From NCBI GenBank assembly GCA_965249035.1, contig CBDFKV010000006.1, positions 620,001 through 684,000 of the forward strand: a stretch of 64,000 bases of DNA, written 5' to 3'. Made by a program: the position numbers and the translations under genes. Position 1 is the first letter of the stretch. Every line of letters begins with the position of its first letter. Below the pieces are notes generated by a model, which saw nothing but the letters and a program-made list of their open reading frames with translations, was not told the DNA's origin and searched no databases. Positions 1 through 8,634 of this stretch are shown one piece after another. The DNA is from CBDFKV01 sp965249035 (GTDB lineage: Bacteria > Pseudomonadota > Gammaproteobacteria > Arenicellales > Poriferihabitantaceae).

Positions 1-2
1 AA

Positions 3-503
3 GGACAACACTACTACGAGCCGGATTTAGTGCCGGAGAAAGATGCCTTTTATTTCCCCATTCAATGCATGCAGTGTGAAAAACCCCCCTGCGTCAAAGT
101 CTGTCCGGTGAGGACCACCTACCGGGAACCTGACGGCATTGTTGTAGTGGATTACAACTGGTGCATTGGCTGTCGAATGTGTATTGGTGCTTGTCCGTAT
201 TGGGCCAGACGATTTAACTGGGGCGAACCCAACCTGCCCAAGGAAGAGATGAACCCAGACACGCATTATCTGGGCAACCGGCCTCGCATGAAAGGGGTGG
301 TTGAAAAGTGCACTTTCTGTATTCAACGAACGAGAAAAGGCCGGTACACTGCCTGCGTTGAAGTCTGCCCGGTCGGCGCCAGAAAATTCGGCAACCTGCT
401 GGACCCAGAAAGTGAAGTGCGTAAGGTACTGGACAGGAAGCGGGTATTTAGACTCAAAGCAGAGTTGAATACCTACCCTAAGTTTTTCTATTTTGTAGAT
501 TAG
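3..503 (+). CDS. 4Fe-4S ferredoxin subunit, DsrO/PsrB-like (5' end outside window)
   Basis: Electron-transfer subunit that would pass electrons between a membrane quinol-oxidising or -reducing subunit and a catalytic or heme partner. The frame is open from base 3 with no start in the window, so the N-terminus is missing. Three cysteine groups are visible: CX2CX4CX3CP, then CX2CX2CX3CP, then a CX2C and a later CX3CP pair. This is the usual spacing for clusters 2 to 4 of four-cluster subunits such as PsrB, HybA and DsrO; the first cluster would lie upstream. The NrfD-type gene follows 16 bases after the stop, the standard neighbour for this family. Assignment to DsrO rather than another member of the family is inference. 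Family call is strong, pathway is open. Confidence 0.9.
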   Translation, partial: GQHYYEPDLVPEKDAFYFPIQCMQCEKPPCVKVCPVRTTYREPDGIVVVDYNWCIGCRMCIGACPYWARRFNWGEPNLPKEEMNPDTHYLGNRPRMKGVVEKCTFCIQRTRKGRYTACVEVCPVGARKFGNLLDPESEVRKVLDRKRVFRLKAELNTYPKFFYFVD

Positions 504-519
504 TCAGGACTTCGCAATC

Positions 520-1746
520 ATGAAATCATATTTTTCTCTATTTATTGACCTGCTAGGCTACGGTTTTAAAGGTGGTGCCAAATATATGGCATGGCTGGGC
601 TTCTTAAGCTTATTCCTTATCGTTTGGGTCTACGGAAACTATCAGCAATTGAGCCAGGGCATGACAGTCACCGGCTTGACCGACCAAGTCAGCTGGGGCA
701 TTTACCTAGCCAACTTTATCTTCCTGGTCGGTTTCGCAGCGGCAGCGGTGACGGTGGTTTTCCCTGCCTACGTCTACAAACATGAAGGCATGCATAAGGT
801 CGCCGTGCTGGGCGAGATGATGGCCATTGCTGCGGTAATCATGTGCATCCTGTTTGTCCTGAATCACATGGGCCGGGTGGATCGCTTATGGCATATGATT
901 CCCTACATTGGCATCTATAACTGGCCCCACTCCATGTTGACCTGGGATGTGCTGGTACTGGTGGGTTATCTGATTCTCAACGTTATCTGTGGATTTTATT
1001 ATCTTCACCAGAAATATACCGGGCGTAAAATCAATAATACCTGGTACATCCCCTTGGTTTTCCTGGCCATTGGTTGGGCATTCAGTATCCATACGGTGAC
1101 GGCTTTTCTGATCAATACCATGCCGGCACGGCCATCGTGGTTCCACAGCATGATGCCGATTCGATTCATCAGCACGGCTTTTGCAGCCGGCCCCTGCGTG
1201 ATCGTGATCGTGTTTTTATTGATTCGCAAGCACACTAAATTTGAGATTGATGACTCGGTCTTCCATCTGCTCTCAACCATCATTACCGCCTGCCTAGGTG
1301 TCGCCTTATTCCTGACCCTGTCTGAAGTGGTGACCGAATTTTATCACCCCACCGAACATACCTCCGGCTTACGCTATCTGGTGTTTGGTTATCAGGGCTT
1401 GAACAAGCTGGTGCCATTTTTCTGGATATCGGTTTTGATGTTGTTTATCACCTTCATCTTGTTAATGATTCCCAAAATAAGAAAGAACCTAAAAATACTG
1501 CCCTATCTCTGTTTGGTCGTGTTTGCAGGCATTTGGATTGAAAAGGGCATGGGCTTATTACTACCTGGCTTTTCCCCCTCACCCATCGGTGAGATGACCG
1601 AATATTCCCCGACCTGGATAGAAATTGGCAATTCGCTGGGCAACTGGGCCATCGGCTTTATCATTTTGAGCGTCTTGGTAAAAGGGGCGGTTGGAGTCTT
1701 GTTGGGCGACGTTAGCTACGCAAAGAAACAGGGGGAAGCATCATGA
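520..1746 (+). CDS. NrfD/PsrC-family membrane quinol subunit, DsrP-like
   Basis: Integral membrane subunit expected to bind quinone or quinol and exchange electrons with the preceding ferredoxin subunit. The 408-residue protein has about ten hydrophobic segments, matching the longer DsrP-type branch rather than the shorter eight-helix NrfD type. The region around residues 55-150 (Gly-Ile-Tyr-x-Ala-Asn-Phe, a Gly-Glu pair in the third segment, and Trp-Asp after Ser-Met-Leu-Thr) resembles DsrP and HybB proteins. Its stop codon overlaps the start of the multiheme cytochrome gene (ATGA at 1743-1746), which supports translational coupling. DsrM, DsrK and DsrJ homologues are not seen in the window. 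Confidence 0.9.
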   Translation: MKSYFSLFIDLLGYGFKGGAKYMAWLGFLSLFLIVWVYGNYQQLSQGMTVTGLTDQVSWGIYLANFIFLVGFAAAAVTVVFPAYVYKHEGMHKVAVLGEMMAIAAVIMCILFVLNHMGRVDRLWHMIPYIGIYNWPHSMLTWDVLVLVGYLILNVICGFYYLHQKYTGRKINNTWYIPLVFLAIGWAFSIHTVTAFLINTMPARPSWFHSMMPIRFISTAFAAGPCVIVIVFLLIRKHTKFEIDDSVFHLLSTIITACLGVALFLTLSEVVTEFYHPTEHTSGLRYLVFGYQGLNKLVPFFWISVLMLFITFILLMIPKIRKNLKILPYLCLVVFAGIWIEKGMGLLLPGFSPSPIGEMTEYSPTWIEIGNSLGNWAIGFIILSVLVKGAVGVLLGDVSYAKKQGEAS

Positions 1747-2609
1747 AGACAACCATTTTTAGATCATTAATTGGCATTACTAGCTTGATTTTATTAATGG
1801 GAGAAAGCGTTGCTGCGGACCAAGATACCACGTGTTTTGAAAGCCGTGCAGACCGCTCTAAAGTCGTGCAGCGAGAGATCAGCCCTGGCCTACCAAACGT
1901 CAAGTGCTCCGAAAGAACGGATGGCGTACTGTGGTGGGGTGACCCATTTGACGGCACCGCCCCAATGGGTGAGATGCCGATTGAGGCTGACTATTGGCAC
2001 GCCGAGGCAGTGGTTAAGCCACGAGATGAACAAATCGACCAAAATAAGTTATTGTCAATCTGCACCACCGCCTGTCACGACGGAAAATACGTTCCGGTTC
2101 CGACTAGCATGGAGCCACGCGCATTAGCGATGCATCAGGATATCGTCCCAGATGCAATGGATCTGCAGCATGGTCGCGGTGCTCTATGGTGTCTGAGCTG
2201 CCACAGCGCCACCCAACGTGACAAACTGGTCGATAATTTTGGTAATGAAATCAGTTTCAATCAGCCACAAAAATTGTGTGGTAAATGTCATGGCCCGATT
2301 TATCGAGACTGGCGTGATGGCATTCACGGCAAACGTATCGGCATGTGGAAAACCGATGGTAAGAAACGGTGGTGGACTTGTACCGAATGCCATAACCCAC
2401 ACGATGTACAGCAAGGTGATCGTAATTCTGGCTTTGCTCAGTTGCGCCCTGAACCCGCTCCTGAATTACCCAAAGGCATGAAAAATGTAGATCATGAGAA
2501 GCACTTGGAGCATGGTGATTCGCCATGGTGGCTTGATATGTGGAGTGCTTTTACGGGTGGTGATGAGCACGCGGCGGCTAGCAATGCTGATGCCAACGCA
2601 GCACACTAA
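1743..2609 (+). CDS. secreted c-type cytochrome with four heme-binding sites
   Basis: Likely periplasmic electron carrier or redox subunit. The 288-residue product starts with a signal peptide (charged start, hydrophobic core about residues 8-20, Ala-x-Ala-like end near 24). Heme attachment sites are CX2CH at C150-H154, C179-H183 and C213-H217, plus a CX3CH site at C107-H112. Two further cysteines lie near residues 31 and 55 without a heme motif and could form a disulfide. The C-terminus is histidine-, alanine- and aspartate-rich. The start overlaps the NrfD-type gene. It resembles the small multiheme proteins that accompany NrfD-type complexes, but I do not recognise a named family. Confidence 0.85.
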   Translation: MKTTIFRSLIGITSLILLMGESVAADQDTTCFESRADRSKVVQREISPGLPNVKCSERTDGVLWWGDPFDGTAPMGEMPIEADYWHAEAVVKPRDEQIDQNKLLSICTTACHDGKYVPVPTSMEPRALAMHQDIVPDAMDLQHGRGALWCLSCHSATQRDKLVDNFGNEISFNQPQKLCGKCHGPIYRDWRDGIHGKRIGMWKTDGKKRWWTCTECHNPHDVQQGDRNSGFAQLRPEPAPELPKGMKNVDHEKHLEHGDSPWWLDMWSAFTGGDEHAAASNADANAAH

Positions 2610-2621
2610 TTAGGAGAACAA

Positions 2622-3302
2622 ATGATGCGTTTAACTCAAATTATTTTCATGAGCCTGTTATATGGTTTCAGCATTAATCTGCAAGCTCAACAAGAGCCGC
2701 CACAGCAAGAGCCCCCTCAACAAGCTCAAGCCGAATTGACCCAGGCCCAAGCTGACGGAAAAGTATTGTATACAGCCAAAGGTTGCCTTGCCTGTCATGG
2801 TCTGGATGGTAATAAACCGCTCACCCCAACCTACCCAACGGTTGCTGGACAAAATGCTGAATACACGTTTAATCAGCTGAGAGACTTTAAGGCATCCGCA
2901 CGCAATAGTGGTCAGGCAGCCATTATGGTCGGCATTGTCGCCGCACTAAGTGAAGATGAGATGCGAATGATTGCCCTGCATCTTTCCGATACCAAAACTG
3001 CGGTAAAGGCAGAGACGACTGCAGAAGCTCAGGCGGATGCACCAGCACCAGCAACTACAAACACTTTGTATTTCGATAAAGCCTGTATTGCCTGCCATGG
3101 CGCAAACGGCAACGCGCCTGTTATGAATGCCTACCCGAAGATTGCTGGGCAAACAGAACTGTATTTGCTGGCTCAAATGAAGGACATTAAATCGGGCGCA
3201 CGAAACAATAGCCATGCGGTGGCGATGACTAACATCATGAATACTGTTTCCGACGAAGAAATGGCGTCACTGGCCAAATGGCTGTCTCAACAAAGCCAAT
3301 AA
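2622..3302 (+). CDS. diheme cytochrome c4-like protein
   Basis: Periplasmic electron carrier built of two cytochrome c domains in tandem. After a signal peptide (cleavage probably near the Gln-Ala-Gln at about residue 22) comes a Gln/Pro-rich linker with a short repeated PPQQ element, then heme sites CLACH near residue 54 and CIACH near residue 154, each followed by Gly-x-x-Gly-Asn. Each domain ends with a conserved Ala-Gly-Gln and a Met-containing stretch expected to provide the sixth ligand. Length (226 residues) is close to the c4 family. It lies 12 bases behind the tetraheme gene, so the two are probably co-transcribed and it may take electrons from it to a terminal oxidase. The start could be either of two adjacent ATG codons after a GGAGAA site. 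Confidence 0.88.
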   Translation: MMRLTQIIFMSLLYGFSINLQAQQEPPQQEPPQQAQAELTQAQADGKVLYTAKGCLACHGLDGNKPLTPTYPTVAGQNAEYTFNQLRDFKASARNSGQAAIMVGIVAALSEDEMRMIALHLSDTKTAVKAETTAEAQADAPAPATTNTLYFDKACIACHGANGNAPVMNAYPKIAGQTELYLLAQMKDIKSGARNNSHAVAMTNIMNTVSDEEMASLAKWLSQQSQ

Positions 3303-3318
3303 TTATCGAGCCAGCTAA

Positions 3319-3729
3319 ATGTCAGAGTATCAACTTAAGTTCACCGAAGAACCCGCTGAAGACAATCGCCAGGAGGTACTGGACGAATTGATCGCCTTCA
3401 TGCGGGATATGGAAGGGCTGACTATGACGGTCGTCACGCTTGACACGGAGCAGAGCGACAACTGGGATAAAGACGGTGAAGGTGAATTTGACTATCAGGA
3501 TTATTACGGCCAACAAATCATTCAGCAGATTCGAGAGATTGATGCCGATGCTGAGTGCTTGGTCATTCGTAATCAACAACTTCTACCGGTTGCGATGGCG
3601 AGTAGCCAGATAGATAGCGCAACCGGCAGCATTGGCTGGCAAGGCATAGGCATTGAAAAACGCCTACGCAATGAGATTTCCAATATGATTGGTTTAGATG
3701 ATTATCAGCTAGAGGCCCCTATCAGCTAA
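3319..3729 (+). CDS. small acidic hypothetical protein in the cytochrome cluster
   Basis: Protein of 136 residues, strongly acidic, without a signal peptide, membrane segment or cysteine pair that could hold a cofactor. It starts 16 bases after the cytochrome c4-like gene in the same direction, so it is probably the last gene of that transcript. The middle region (about residues 45-65) is rich in Asp, Glu and Tyr. I do not recognise the family. Its place suggests a cytoplasmic accessory or assembly role for the electron-transfer complex, but that is inference from position only. Confidence 0.7.
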   Translation: MSEYQLKFTEEPAEDNRQEVLDELIAFMRDMEGLTMTVVTLDTEQSDNWDKDGEGEFDYQDYYGQQIIQQIREIDADAECLVIRNQQLLPVAMASSQIDSATGSIGWQGIGIEKRLRNEISNMIGLDDYQLEAPIS

Positions 3730-3885
3730 CCCGTTCAGGACTAATTTACTGGCCGCTTCGCTGGTGGTCGTTATCCTGTGATACCCTTCCAGTTTAGACC
3801 CCGAAAACTTCTGGATATTACAAGTACACCCAGAATCAGAGCTTATTGTGGCTCTTTAATAGTTACCTTAGAGAAGAAGAATAAA

Positions 3886-4632
3886 ATGGTAGAATTTGAA
3901 CAAAAAGAACAAGCTCGACGCGAATCATTTGAAGAGATTTGGGATTCAAATATTAACGCCGTATTCGCTGATGTTGCAGCGGTCTATGATAAAGCCAACG
4001 ACTATGCCAGCCTGGGGATGCTAAAAGGGCTACGTCGTCGTTTCATCGCGACGATTGATGTTGAGCCGGGCCAGCGGGTACTTGATGTTTGTGCTGGAAC
4101 CAACGTGATCGGAATTGAACTACTAAAGAAGCAGCCGGAACTGGAAGTTTATGCTGTTGACCGTAGCGATGCGATGCAAGAGGTGGGCAAGCAACGAGCC
4201 AAGCAACAAGGTTTTGAAATTGAGGGGCGCATCTGTGATGTGCATCAGCTACCCTTCCCGGATAATCACTTTGATGTAGTCACACTACAATACGCCACAC
4301 GACATCTTCGTGTTATTGATGTTTTTAAAGAGATCAACCGGGTTTTGAAGCCAGGCGGACATTTTTATCATTGCGATATGTTACGGCCAGCCAACAAACT
4401 AATTGAAGAGGCTTATTGCCTCTACCTGACCGGCTGTCTTAAATCAGTTTCTTGGGCAATACGATCTGGGCCTGACGCCCTTGCCTGTCGTAAATATTTC
4501 GTGGATGCCATCCGTTTATTTTATTCCACAGAAGAGCTGTCGCGTTTGCTTTCAAAACTGGGCTTTTCCGATGTTGTCGGGCAGTCAGCGCTTGGAGGTA
4601 CCATTGCCTTCCATAAAGCCTGCAAATCCTAA
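3886..4632 (+). CDS. UbiE/MenG-like class I SAM-dependent methyltransferase
   Basis: Probable C-methyltransferase acting on a quinone precursor or related lipid. The 248-residue form starts at the ATG at 3886, preceded by a purine-rich GAGAAGAAG; the open frame continues upstream to 3778 but that extension looks non-coding. SAM-binding motif I reads VLDVCAGTN, where the usual family form is DxxGGTG, so the glycine pattern is altered. Later motifs include an acidic Ala-Val-Asp-Arg loop, PFPDNHFDVV and RVLKPGGHF, typical of the UbiE group. It follows the cytochrome cluster by about 150 bases. A role in adjusting the quinone used by the NrfD-type subunit is an attractive but unproven inference. 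A housekeeping ubiE could exist elsewhere in the genome. Confidence 0.75.
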   Translation: MVEFEQKEQARRESFEEIWDSNINAVFADVAAVYDKANDYASLGMLKGLRRRFIATIDVEPGQRVLDVCAGTNVIGIELLKKQPELEVYAVDRSDAMQEVGKQRAKQQGFEIEGRICDVHQLPFPDNHFDVVTLQYATRHLRVIDVFKEINRVLKPGGHFYHCDMLRPANKLIEEAYCLYLTGCLKSVSWAIRSGPDALACRKYFVDAIRLFYSTEELSRLLSKLGFSDVVGQSALGGTIAFHKACKS

Positions 4633-4767
4633 TTAGCGAAAGCAGCCGCCTTTAGAGTAGAGAAAAACCAAGGTCATAGCGTTTGGTTTTCTGTATGCAA
4701 GCAACCCCCTAAGAATCGTAGACTAAATTAGGGCTACACCGGCTGTAAAGCCCTTACTGACTATTGA

Positions 4768-5289
4768 TCAGGGAATGCTATCTACCAAAGCACATATCAG
4801 TTCATAGTAGTCATCTTGAGACATTTCCATCATCTCAGACCCAAACACCTCTGAATCCTCAAAGGTGACCACATCCCCATAGTTAACAATCGGAAGTTGA
4901 TACAACACCAGCGGCAATAGTTTTTCCGGTTGGTCTTTAAAATGCTCGTGAATGATCATTTCGTAACTACGGTCAGCAGGTTTAACATATTCATCGTCTT
5001 CATCTGCTTGCCGCTCAGAGTCTGACATTTTGTCTTCGGTGATCGCAAATAAGCCTGGTTCAATACGGCTGGAATCAAATAGCACAGTCACAGGGTAACG
5101 AATATATTTCCGATCTTGGATCACTGCTTGCAGAACCTGATAATTAATCGGCCCAAACTTGCTGATAATTTCCTGGGCCTTTTGCTGCAAGTGGATGGCC
5201 ATTGATTGGCGCAGCTCCTTAGCCAGCTGTTCCGGGGTTAACTCATCCGGAACGAGTTCCCCGGGGGTCTGTGGAAGGTTCTTCTCCAA
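4768..5289 (-). CDS. conserved hypothetical protein, acidic, cytoplasmic
   Basis: Protein of 173 residues with no signal peptide or membrane segment. The N-terminal third is predicted helical and rich in Gln, Glu and Leu; the middle has an acidic low-complexity stretch (residues about 90-110); the end is a compact Asp/Tyr-rich part. I do not recognise a domain or active-site motif. It converges on the methyltransferase gene and is followed upstream by a repeat-like sequence rather than another gene, so it is probably transcribed alone. Confidence 0.65.
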   Translation of the reverse strand: MEKNLPQTPGELVPDELTPEQLAKELRQSMAIHLQQKAQEIISKFGPINYQVLQAVIQDRKYIRYPVTVLFDSSRIEPGLFAITEDKMSDSERQADEDDEYVKPADRSYEMIIHEHFKDQPEKLLPLVLYQLPIVNYGDVVTFEDSEVFGSEMMEMSQDDYYELICALVDSIP

Positions 5290-5393
5290 AATGTGACTAT
5301 CCTAAATATGTTGCTAACAAAATTATACAATGTATCAACCCGGCATTCTAATTGCGTACATTTTGCAACCGAAGGGTCGGGAGCGAAACACCC

Positions 5394-5476
5394 CATCTGT
5401 CGTTGCGAGAAGCGTAGCGACGCGGCAATCTAAACCGATAGATCGGCGCGCTGCGCTCTCGATGACCAACGCTTAT
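5394..5476. repeat. dispersed-repeat-like palindromic element
   Basis: The stretch carries CGTTGCGAGAAGCGTAGCGA followed by CGCGGCAATCT and, about 20 bases on, GCGCGCTGCGCTCTCGATGA. This resembles the common non-coding family in proteobacteria built on TCATTGCGAGnnGCGnAGCGACGCGGCAATC with an inverted partner half. The two halves here are only partly complementary, so it would be a decayed copy. It sits between two minus-strand genes. No second copy was seen in the window. Confidence 0.45.
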
Positions 5477-5520
5477 TTTGGCCGATATTGTGCTGCCGGA
5501 TTAATACTAAGACAATGTAC

Positions 5521-6201
5521 CTAAAGCGTGTAATCACCTACGGGAGCGTCCAATCCACCTGCATAACGATGGACTTGAGCTAAAAACAACTCAGCCGTCG
5601 ATAGCGCGTCAACAAAGGCATCATGTGCTCTATATCGTGGCAAACGATACTCATCACGCAAGTTAAACAAGCGTAGCTCGTTAGAGCTGACCAAGCCTGA
5701 TCGCCGCACCCGACGCCGGTGCTCCACTTCCAAGGTATCGACCACCGACAAAGGCAAACGCGCACCATAAAAATGGTCACACAAACGGCCCAAAAAGTTA
5801 AGTTCTATGGGTGAATAATGCGCCACCAGTACTTTGCCCGCCAATGCATTCAGCAAATGGTCGAGTACAGGCTTGATTGGCTCGCCTTGGGCCGCCTTTT
5901 CTTCGGTAATCAAATGCACCGCGACGCTGTGATCAGGGATTTGCTCATCGTAACGAACAAAGTAATGCTGCCCCGAGGCCAACGCAATGCGACCACCCGA
6001 TATTTCAATAAAGCCGACGCTTAAAACGTGTGATGATTTGGGATCTAAGCCTGTCGTTTCAAAATCCAAAACCAGAAAGTCAGTCTCAATAACTGGCCGA
6101 TTCAATGCAATAAGGGGTGCAGTTAAACAATCCTGAAATGGCCCGCTATCACTACGTTTTAGTAATCTACGTCGCTTACGTTCCTGCCAGAACTGCTTCA
6201 C
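5521..6201 (-). CDS. DnaQ-like 3'-5' exonuclease (DEDDh type)
   Basis: Exonuclease of the DNA polymerase III epsilon fold, 226 residues. Motif I is LDFETTGLD (about residues 46-54), motif II is AHYSPIELNFL, and motif III contains the RAHDAFVDA sequence with the histidine of the DEDDh class. A basic N-terminus (Arg/Lys-rich, residues 1-20) precedes the domain. Its start overlaps the end of the cNMP/CBS/DUF294 gene by four bases, a pairing seen repeatedly next to VC_2705-type symporters in proteobacteria. The substrate is unknown; it is too divergent in context to be the replicative proofreading subunit. Confidence 0.88.
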   Translation of the reverse strand: MKQFWQERKRRRLLKRSDSGPFQDCLTAPLIALNRPVIETDFLVLDFETTGLDPKSSHVLSVGFIEISGGRIALASGQHYFVRYDEQIPDHSVAVHLITEEKAAQGEPIKPVLDHLLNALAGKVLVAHYSPIELNFLGRLCDHFYGARLPLSVVDTLEVEHRRRVRRSGLVSSNELRLFNLRDEYRLPRYRAHDAFVDALSTAELFLAQVHRYAGGLDAPVGDYTL

Positions 6202-8042
6202 TGATAGCGGTGCTTTAAAGCTTTCTGCATCGTTCGCACCACGTCAAAAGCATCTTTTAAGTGATGCCGTTGAAACGAAGACAATTGCTCAGGCGGAAGG
6301 TGATTATCGGCAGTTTCGCCACTCTCAATTTGTTGACATTGATGCTCCAATCGAACCCGCCCGATAAACTCATAGGCATCAATTAAATCAGCCATTCCAC
6401 TCTGGCTGATCTCACCATTCTCACCTGCGGCTTTTAGCCGGTCTTCGGTATGCAAGCTGGGGTCCCCCGCGGACAGCGCATAAACCCGCGCTAAATCAGT
6501 GACCGGTACTACCCCACGCTTTTTCAAGTTCAACGCTTTTTCTTCTTCGCCGCTTTTTTCCAACACAAACTGACGAAATAAGCCTAAAGGCGGCTGAAAC
6601 TGTAGGGCATTGCCTGCCAGCAATGCAAGAAACAACTGATTGCCTTGGGTCTTTTTTAGCACTTTTTTACGCAGAGAGTCGAGTAGGGAATCATCCCCAT
6701 AAATACTATACAAGTCGAAAAATATGCTGGCGTACATCAGCGACTTCTTTTCTGGCTCCTTAATCCAATTCTTAAAATAACCCCACCAAACCGACCACGG
6801 CTGACGCCATTGGTCGTTGCTAGCCATGACATCGCCTGGACAATAAATATAGCCGCACTCATTCAAGCCATCACAGACAAAATCAGCCAAAGCCTTAAAA
6901 TATTCGCCATCACGCTCAGGTTGGTAATCATCCGACAAAATCAGGCCATTATCTTGGTCTGAATGTGCGGTTTGTTCAGCCCGCGCAAGCGAACCAGCGG
7001 CCACCCAGCAATACGGTACGGGCGGAGGCCCCAGTTTTTCTTCCGCCATCACGAGCAAACGCTGCGTTGCTGCCTTACCGACTGAGCTGATTAAATGGCC
7101 AATATCATAAGCCGTCATATTAGAGCGAACCAGACCCACCAAGACCGAGGGGATTTTTTGGGTGAAATCAATCAGCGTCTCGATGCGATTGGACGAATGG
7201 ATATCGTTAATCAGAAAAACCGGATTATTCGATTGAAATTGAACGATATTTGATGCGGTAATCACCGCCATGGTCTTTTCTTCCAGCTGATAAGGAAGAT
7301 GGTGGATATTGTAACGCGCCATCGTCAATAGCGCTTCTGAACCACTGGTATTGGCCTCAATAGTAACCGGGTTAGTAGTCATCACCGTCGAGATCGGTAG
7401 AGCCGGGTCTACCAAACCAGCAACAACTCTTTTGCAAAACTCGCGCTCAGTCACGATCCCCGCTAATTTACCGTCTTTACAAACCAGCGCTGAGGTGCGG
7501 TTTTGATTGGTCATTAATCGTGCTACGTCCACGATAGAGGTGTCTGGAGACACAACCGCAGCGGGTCGATTAGTGATTTGATGGACCGGCGTGCTAATCA
7601 GCTGAGTTTGCTCCATCGGGCTCAGCGCCCCGGCATCAATACCTGCACTCGAATCTGCCTTCGAAAAATACCGTTGGACACCCGGATAGTCTTCTGCCCA
7701 CCGGCGCAAAAATGCGCCAGGGATGACGTATACCAGACAATCTTCAATCGCAACAACTGTTCGGCGCATCAAGCCGTTACCCAAAATTGCGGTATAGCCA
7801 AACCAGTTATGTTGGTCGAGCCGATCTTGCATCTTGCCTTTCTTGGAACGCGCTTCCATGGCGCCAGTACGTAACAAGAACAATTCTTCGTTCTGATCGC
7901 CTAACTGTTTAGCGACTTCGCCACGGCGGATATAGCTTATTTCAAGCGCCTGCGTTACTTCATCCAAATCACTATTGGATAAATCCTCCAGCGGCGCGGA
8001 ACGCTGCAGGAAGTCGCGAATTTCAAGTAATTCAATCTCCAT
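6198..8042 (-). CDS. cNMP-binding / CBS-pair / DUF294 nucleotidyltransferase-like protein
   Basis: Putative signal-transduction nucleotidyltransferase. Domains in order (numbered from the chosen start): a cyclic-nucleotide-binding fold at about residues 5-125, a CBS pair at about 155-270, a nucleotidyltransferase-like DUF294 domain carrying GSxARxEQTxxSDQDNxLI near residue 350, and a helical C-terminal DUF294 partner domain. The architecture resembles GlnD-type regulators without the HD domain. The open frame begins at 8108, but the ATG at 8042 overlaps the upstream gene by only 11 bases and begins at the conserved domain, so I prefer it. It is coupled to the exonuclease gene (4-base overlap) and lies in the symporter module, suggesting regulation of carboxylate uptake. 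Confidence 0.88.
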   Translation of the reverse strand: MEIELLEIRDFLQRSAPLEDLSNSDLDEVTQALEISYIRRGEVAKQLGDQNEELFLLRTGAMEARSKKGKMQDRLDQHNWFGYTAILGNGLMRRTVVAIEDCLVYVIPGAFLRRWAEDYPGVQRYFSKADSSAGIDAGALSPMEQTQLISTPVHQITNRPAAVVSPDTSIVDVARLMTNQNRTSALVCKDGKLAGIVTEREFCKRVVAGLVDPALPISTVMTTNPVTIEANTSGSEALLTMARYNIHHLPYQLEEKTMAVITASNIVQFQSNNPVFLINDIHSSNRIETLIDFTQKIPSVLVGLVRSNMTAYDIGHLISSVGKAATQRLLVMAEEKLGPPPVPYCWVAAGSLARAEQTAHSDQDNGLILSDDYQPERDGEYFKALADFVCDGLNECGYIYCPGDVMASNDQWRQPWSVWWGYFKNWIKEPEKKSLMYASIFFDLYSIYGDDSLLDSLRKKVLKKTQGNQLFLALLAGNALQFQPPLGLFRQFVLEKSGEEEKALNLKKRGVVPVTDLARVYALSAGDPSLHTEDRLKAAGENGEISQSGMADLIDAYEFIGRVRLEHQCQQIESGETADNHLPPEQLSSFQRHHLKDAFDVVRTMQKALKHRYQ

Positions 8043-8535
8043 CGTGTCTATGACTGATCGGTGTTTGTCTGACGGTGAACGTCGTGGCGACATCACCGTA
8101 GTAATCAATTCCGTTGTGTTTAGCGACTAAGCGCAAACGGCTGTCTGGAGTGGCCGCCCAATTTAGCAAAGCCGACCACCGGGTCATGCTGTAATCGGCG
8201 GTTTGCATCACAACTGGCGTCGCATGTTCCTCATCCGGCGAGATGAATAAAGCGATTTGGGCACCTTCCAGTGGAAAACTAGAGGTCATATTGACCAATG
8301 CCTTGCCACCATCCTGCCACTTGACCGTCATATTCAGCTCAAAATTGTTATTGATCAGGGTGCAAGTATTGCTCTCCCAACGACAATTGGGCTTTTCAGC
8401 CAGTCGATAGGTTTCACCCGTTTTTGGGGCCGTTGGTTCTTCGACCACTATTTTATCGACGCCATACCAGGCGATAATGGACAATATAGGCGCAATCAAC
8501 ATAGCGATGACGACGTGTTTATTCTTTAAGAACAT
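8032..8535 (-). CDS. membrane-anchored hypothetical protein
   Basis: Protein of 167 residues with one N-terminal hydrophobic segment (about residues 7-25) that would anchor or export it, followed by a soluble beta-rich part with a conserved-looking Cys pair near residues 51 and 57 (WESNTC context). The open frame starts at 8631, but the ATG at 8535 puts the hydrophobic segment at the N-terminus as expected. It overlaps the DUF294 gene and belongs to the same transcript. No domain recognised. The position suggests a membrane-side partner of the DUF294 regulator; that is inference. Confidence 0.7.
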   Translation of the reverse strand: MFLKNKHVVIAMLIAPILSIIAWYGVDKIVVEEPTAPKTGETYRLAEKPNCRWESNTCTLINNNFELNMTVKWQDGGKALVNMTSSFPLEGAQIALFISPDEEHATPVVMQTADYSMTRWSALLNWAATPDSRLRLVAKHNGIDYYGDVATTFTVRQTPISHRHDGD

Positions 8536-8634
8536 AAGCGTGATAGTAGTATGTTGCGCTTTCGCTCCGGGTGGAGCAAGGTTGCAAATTGTACCGCATT
8601 GCCCTGGTAAAGGGGCTGGCAAAGAGGACAAAGG

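Noticed and set aside
4661..4692. Hairpin after the UbiE-like gene as a terminator
   Set aside because: A weak A/T-rich stem with a bulge and no T-run on either strand.
5330..5524. 64-codon ORF in the gap before the exonuclease gene
   Set aside because: It runs through the palindromic repeat-like element and has no recognisable protein features.
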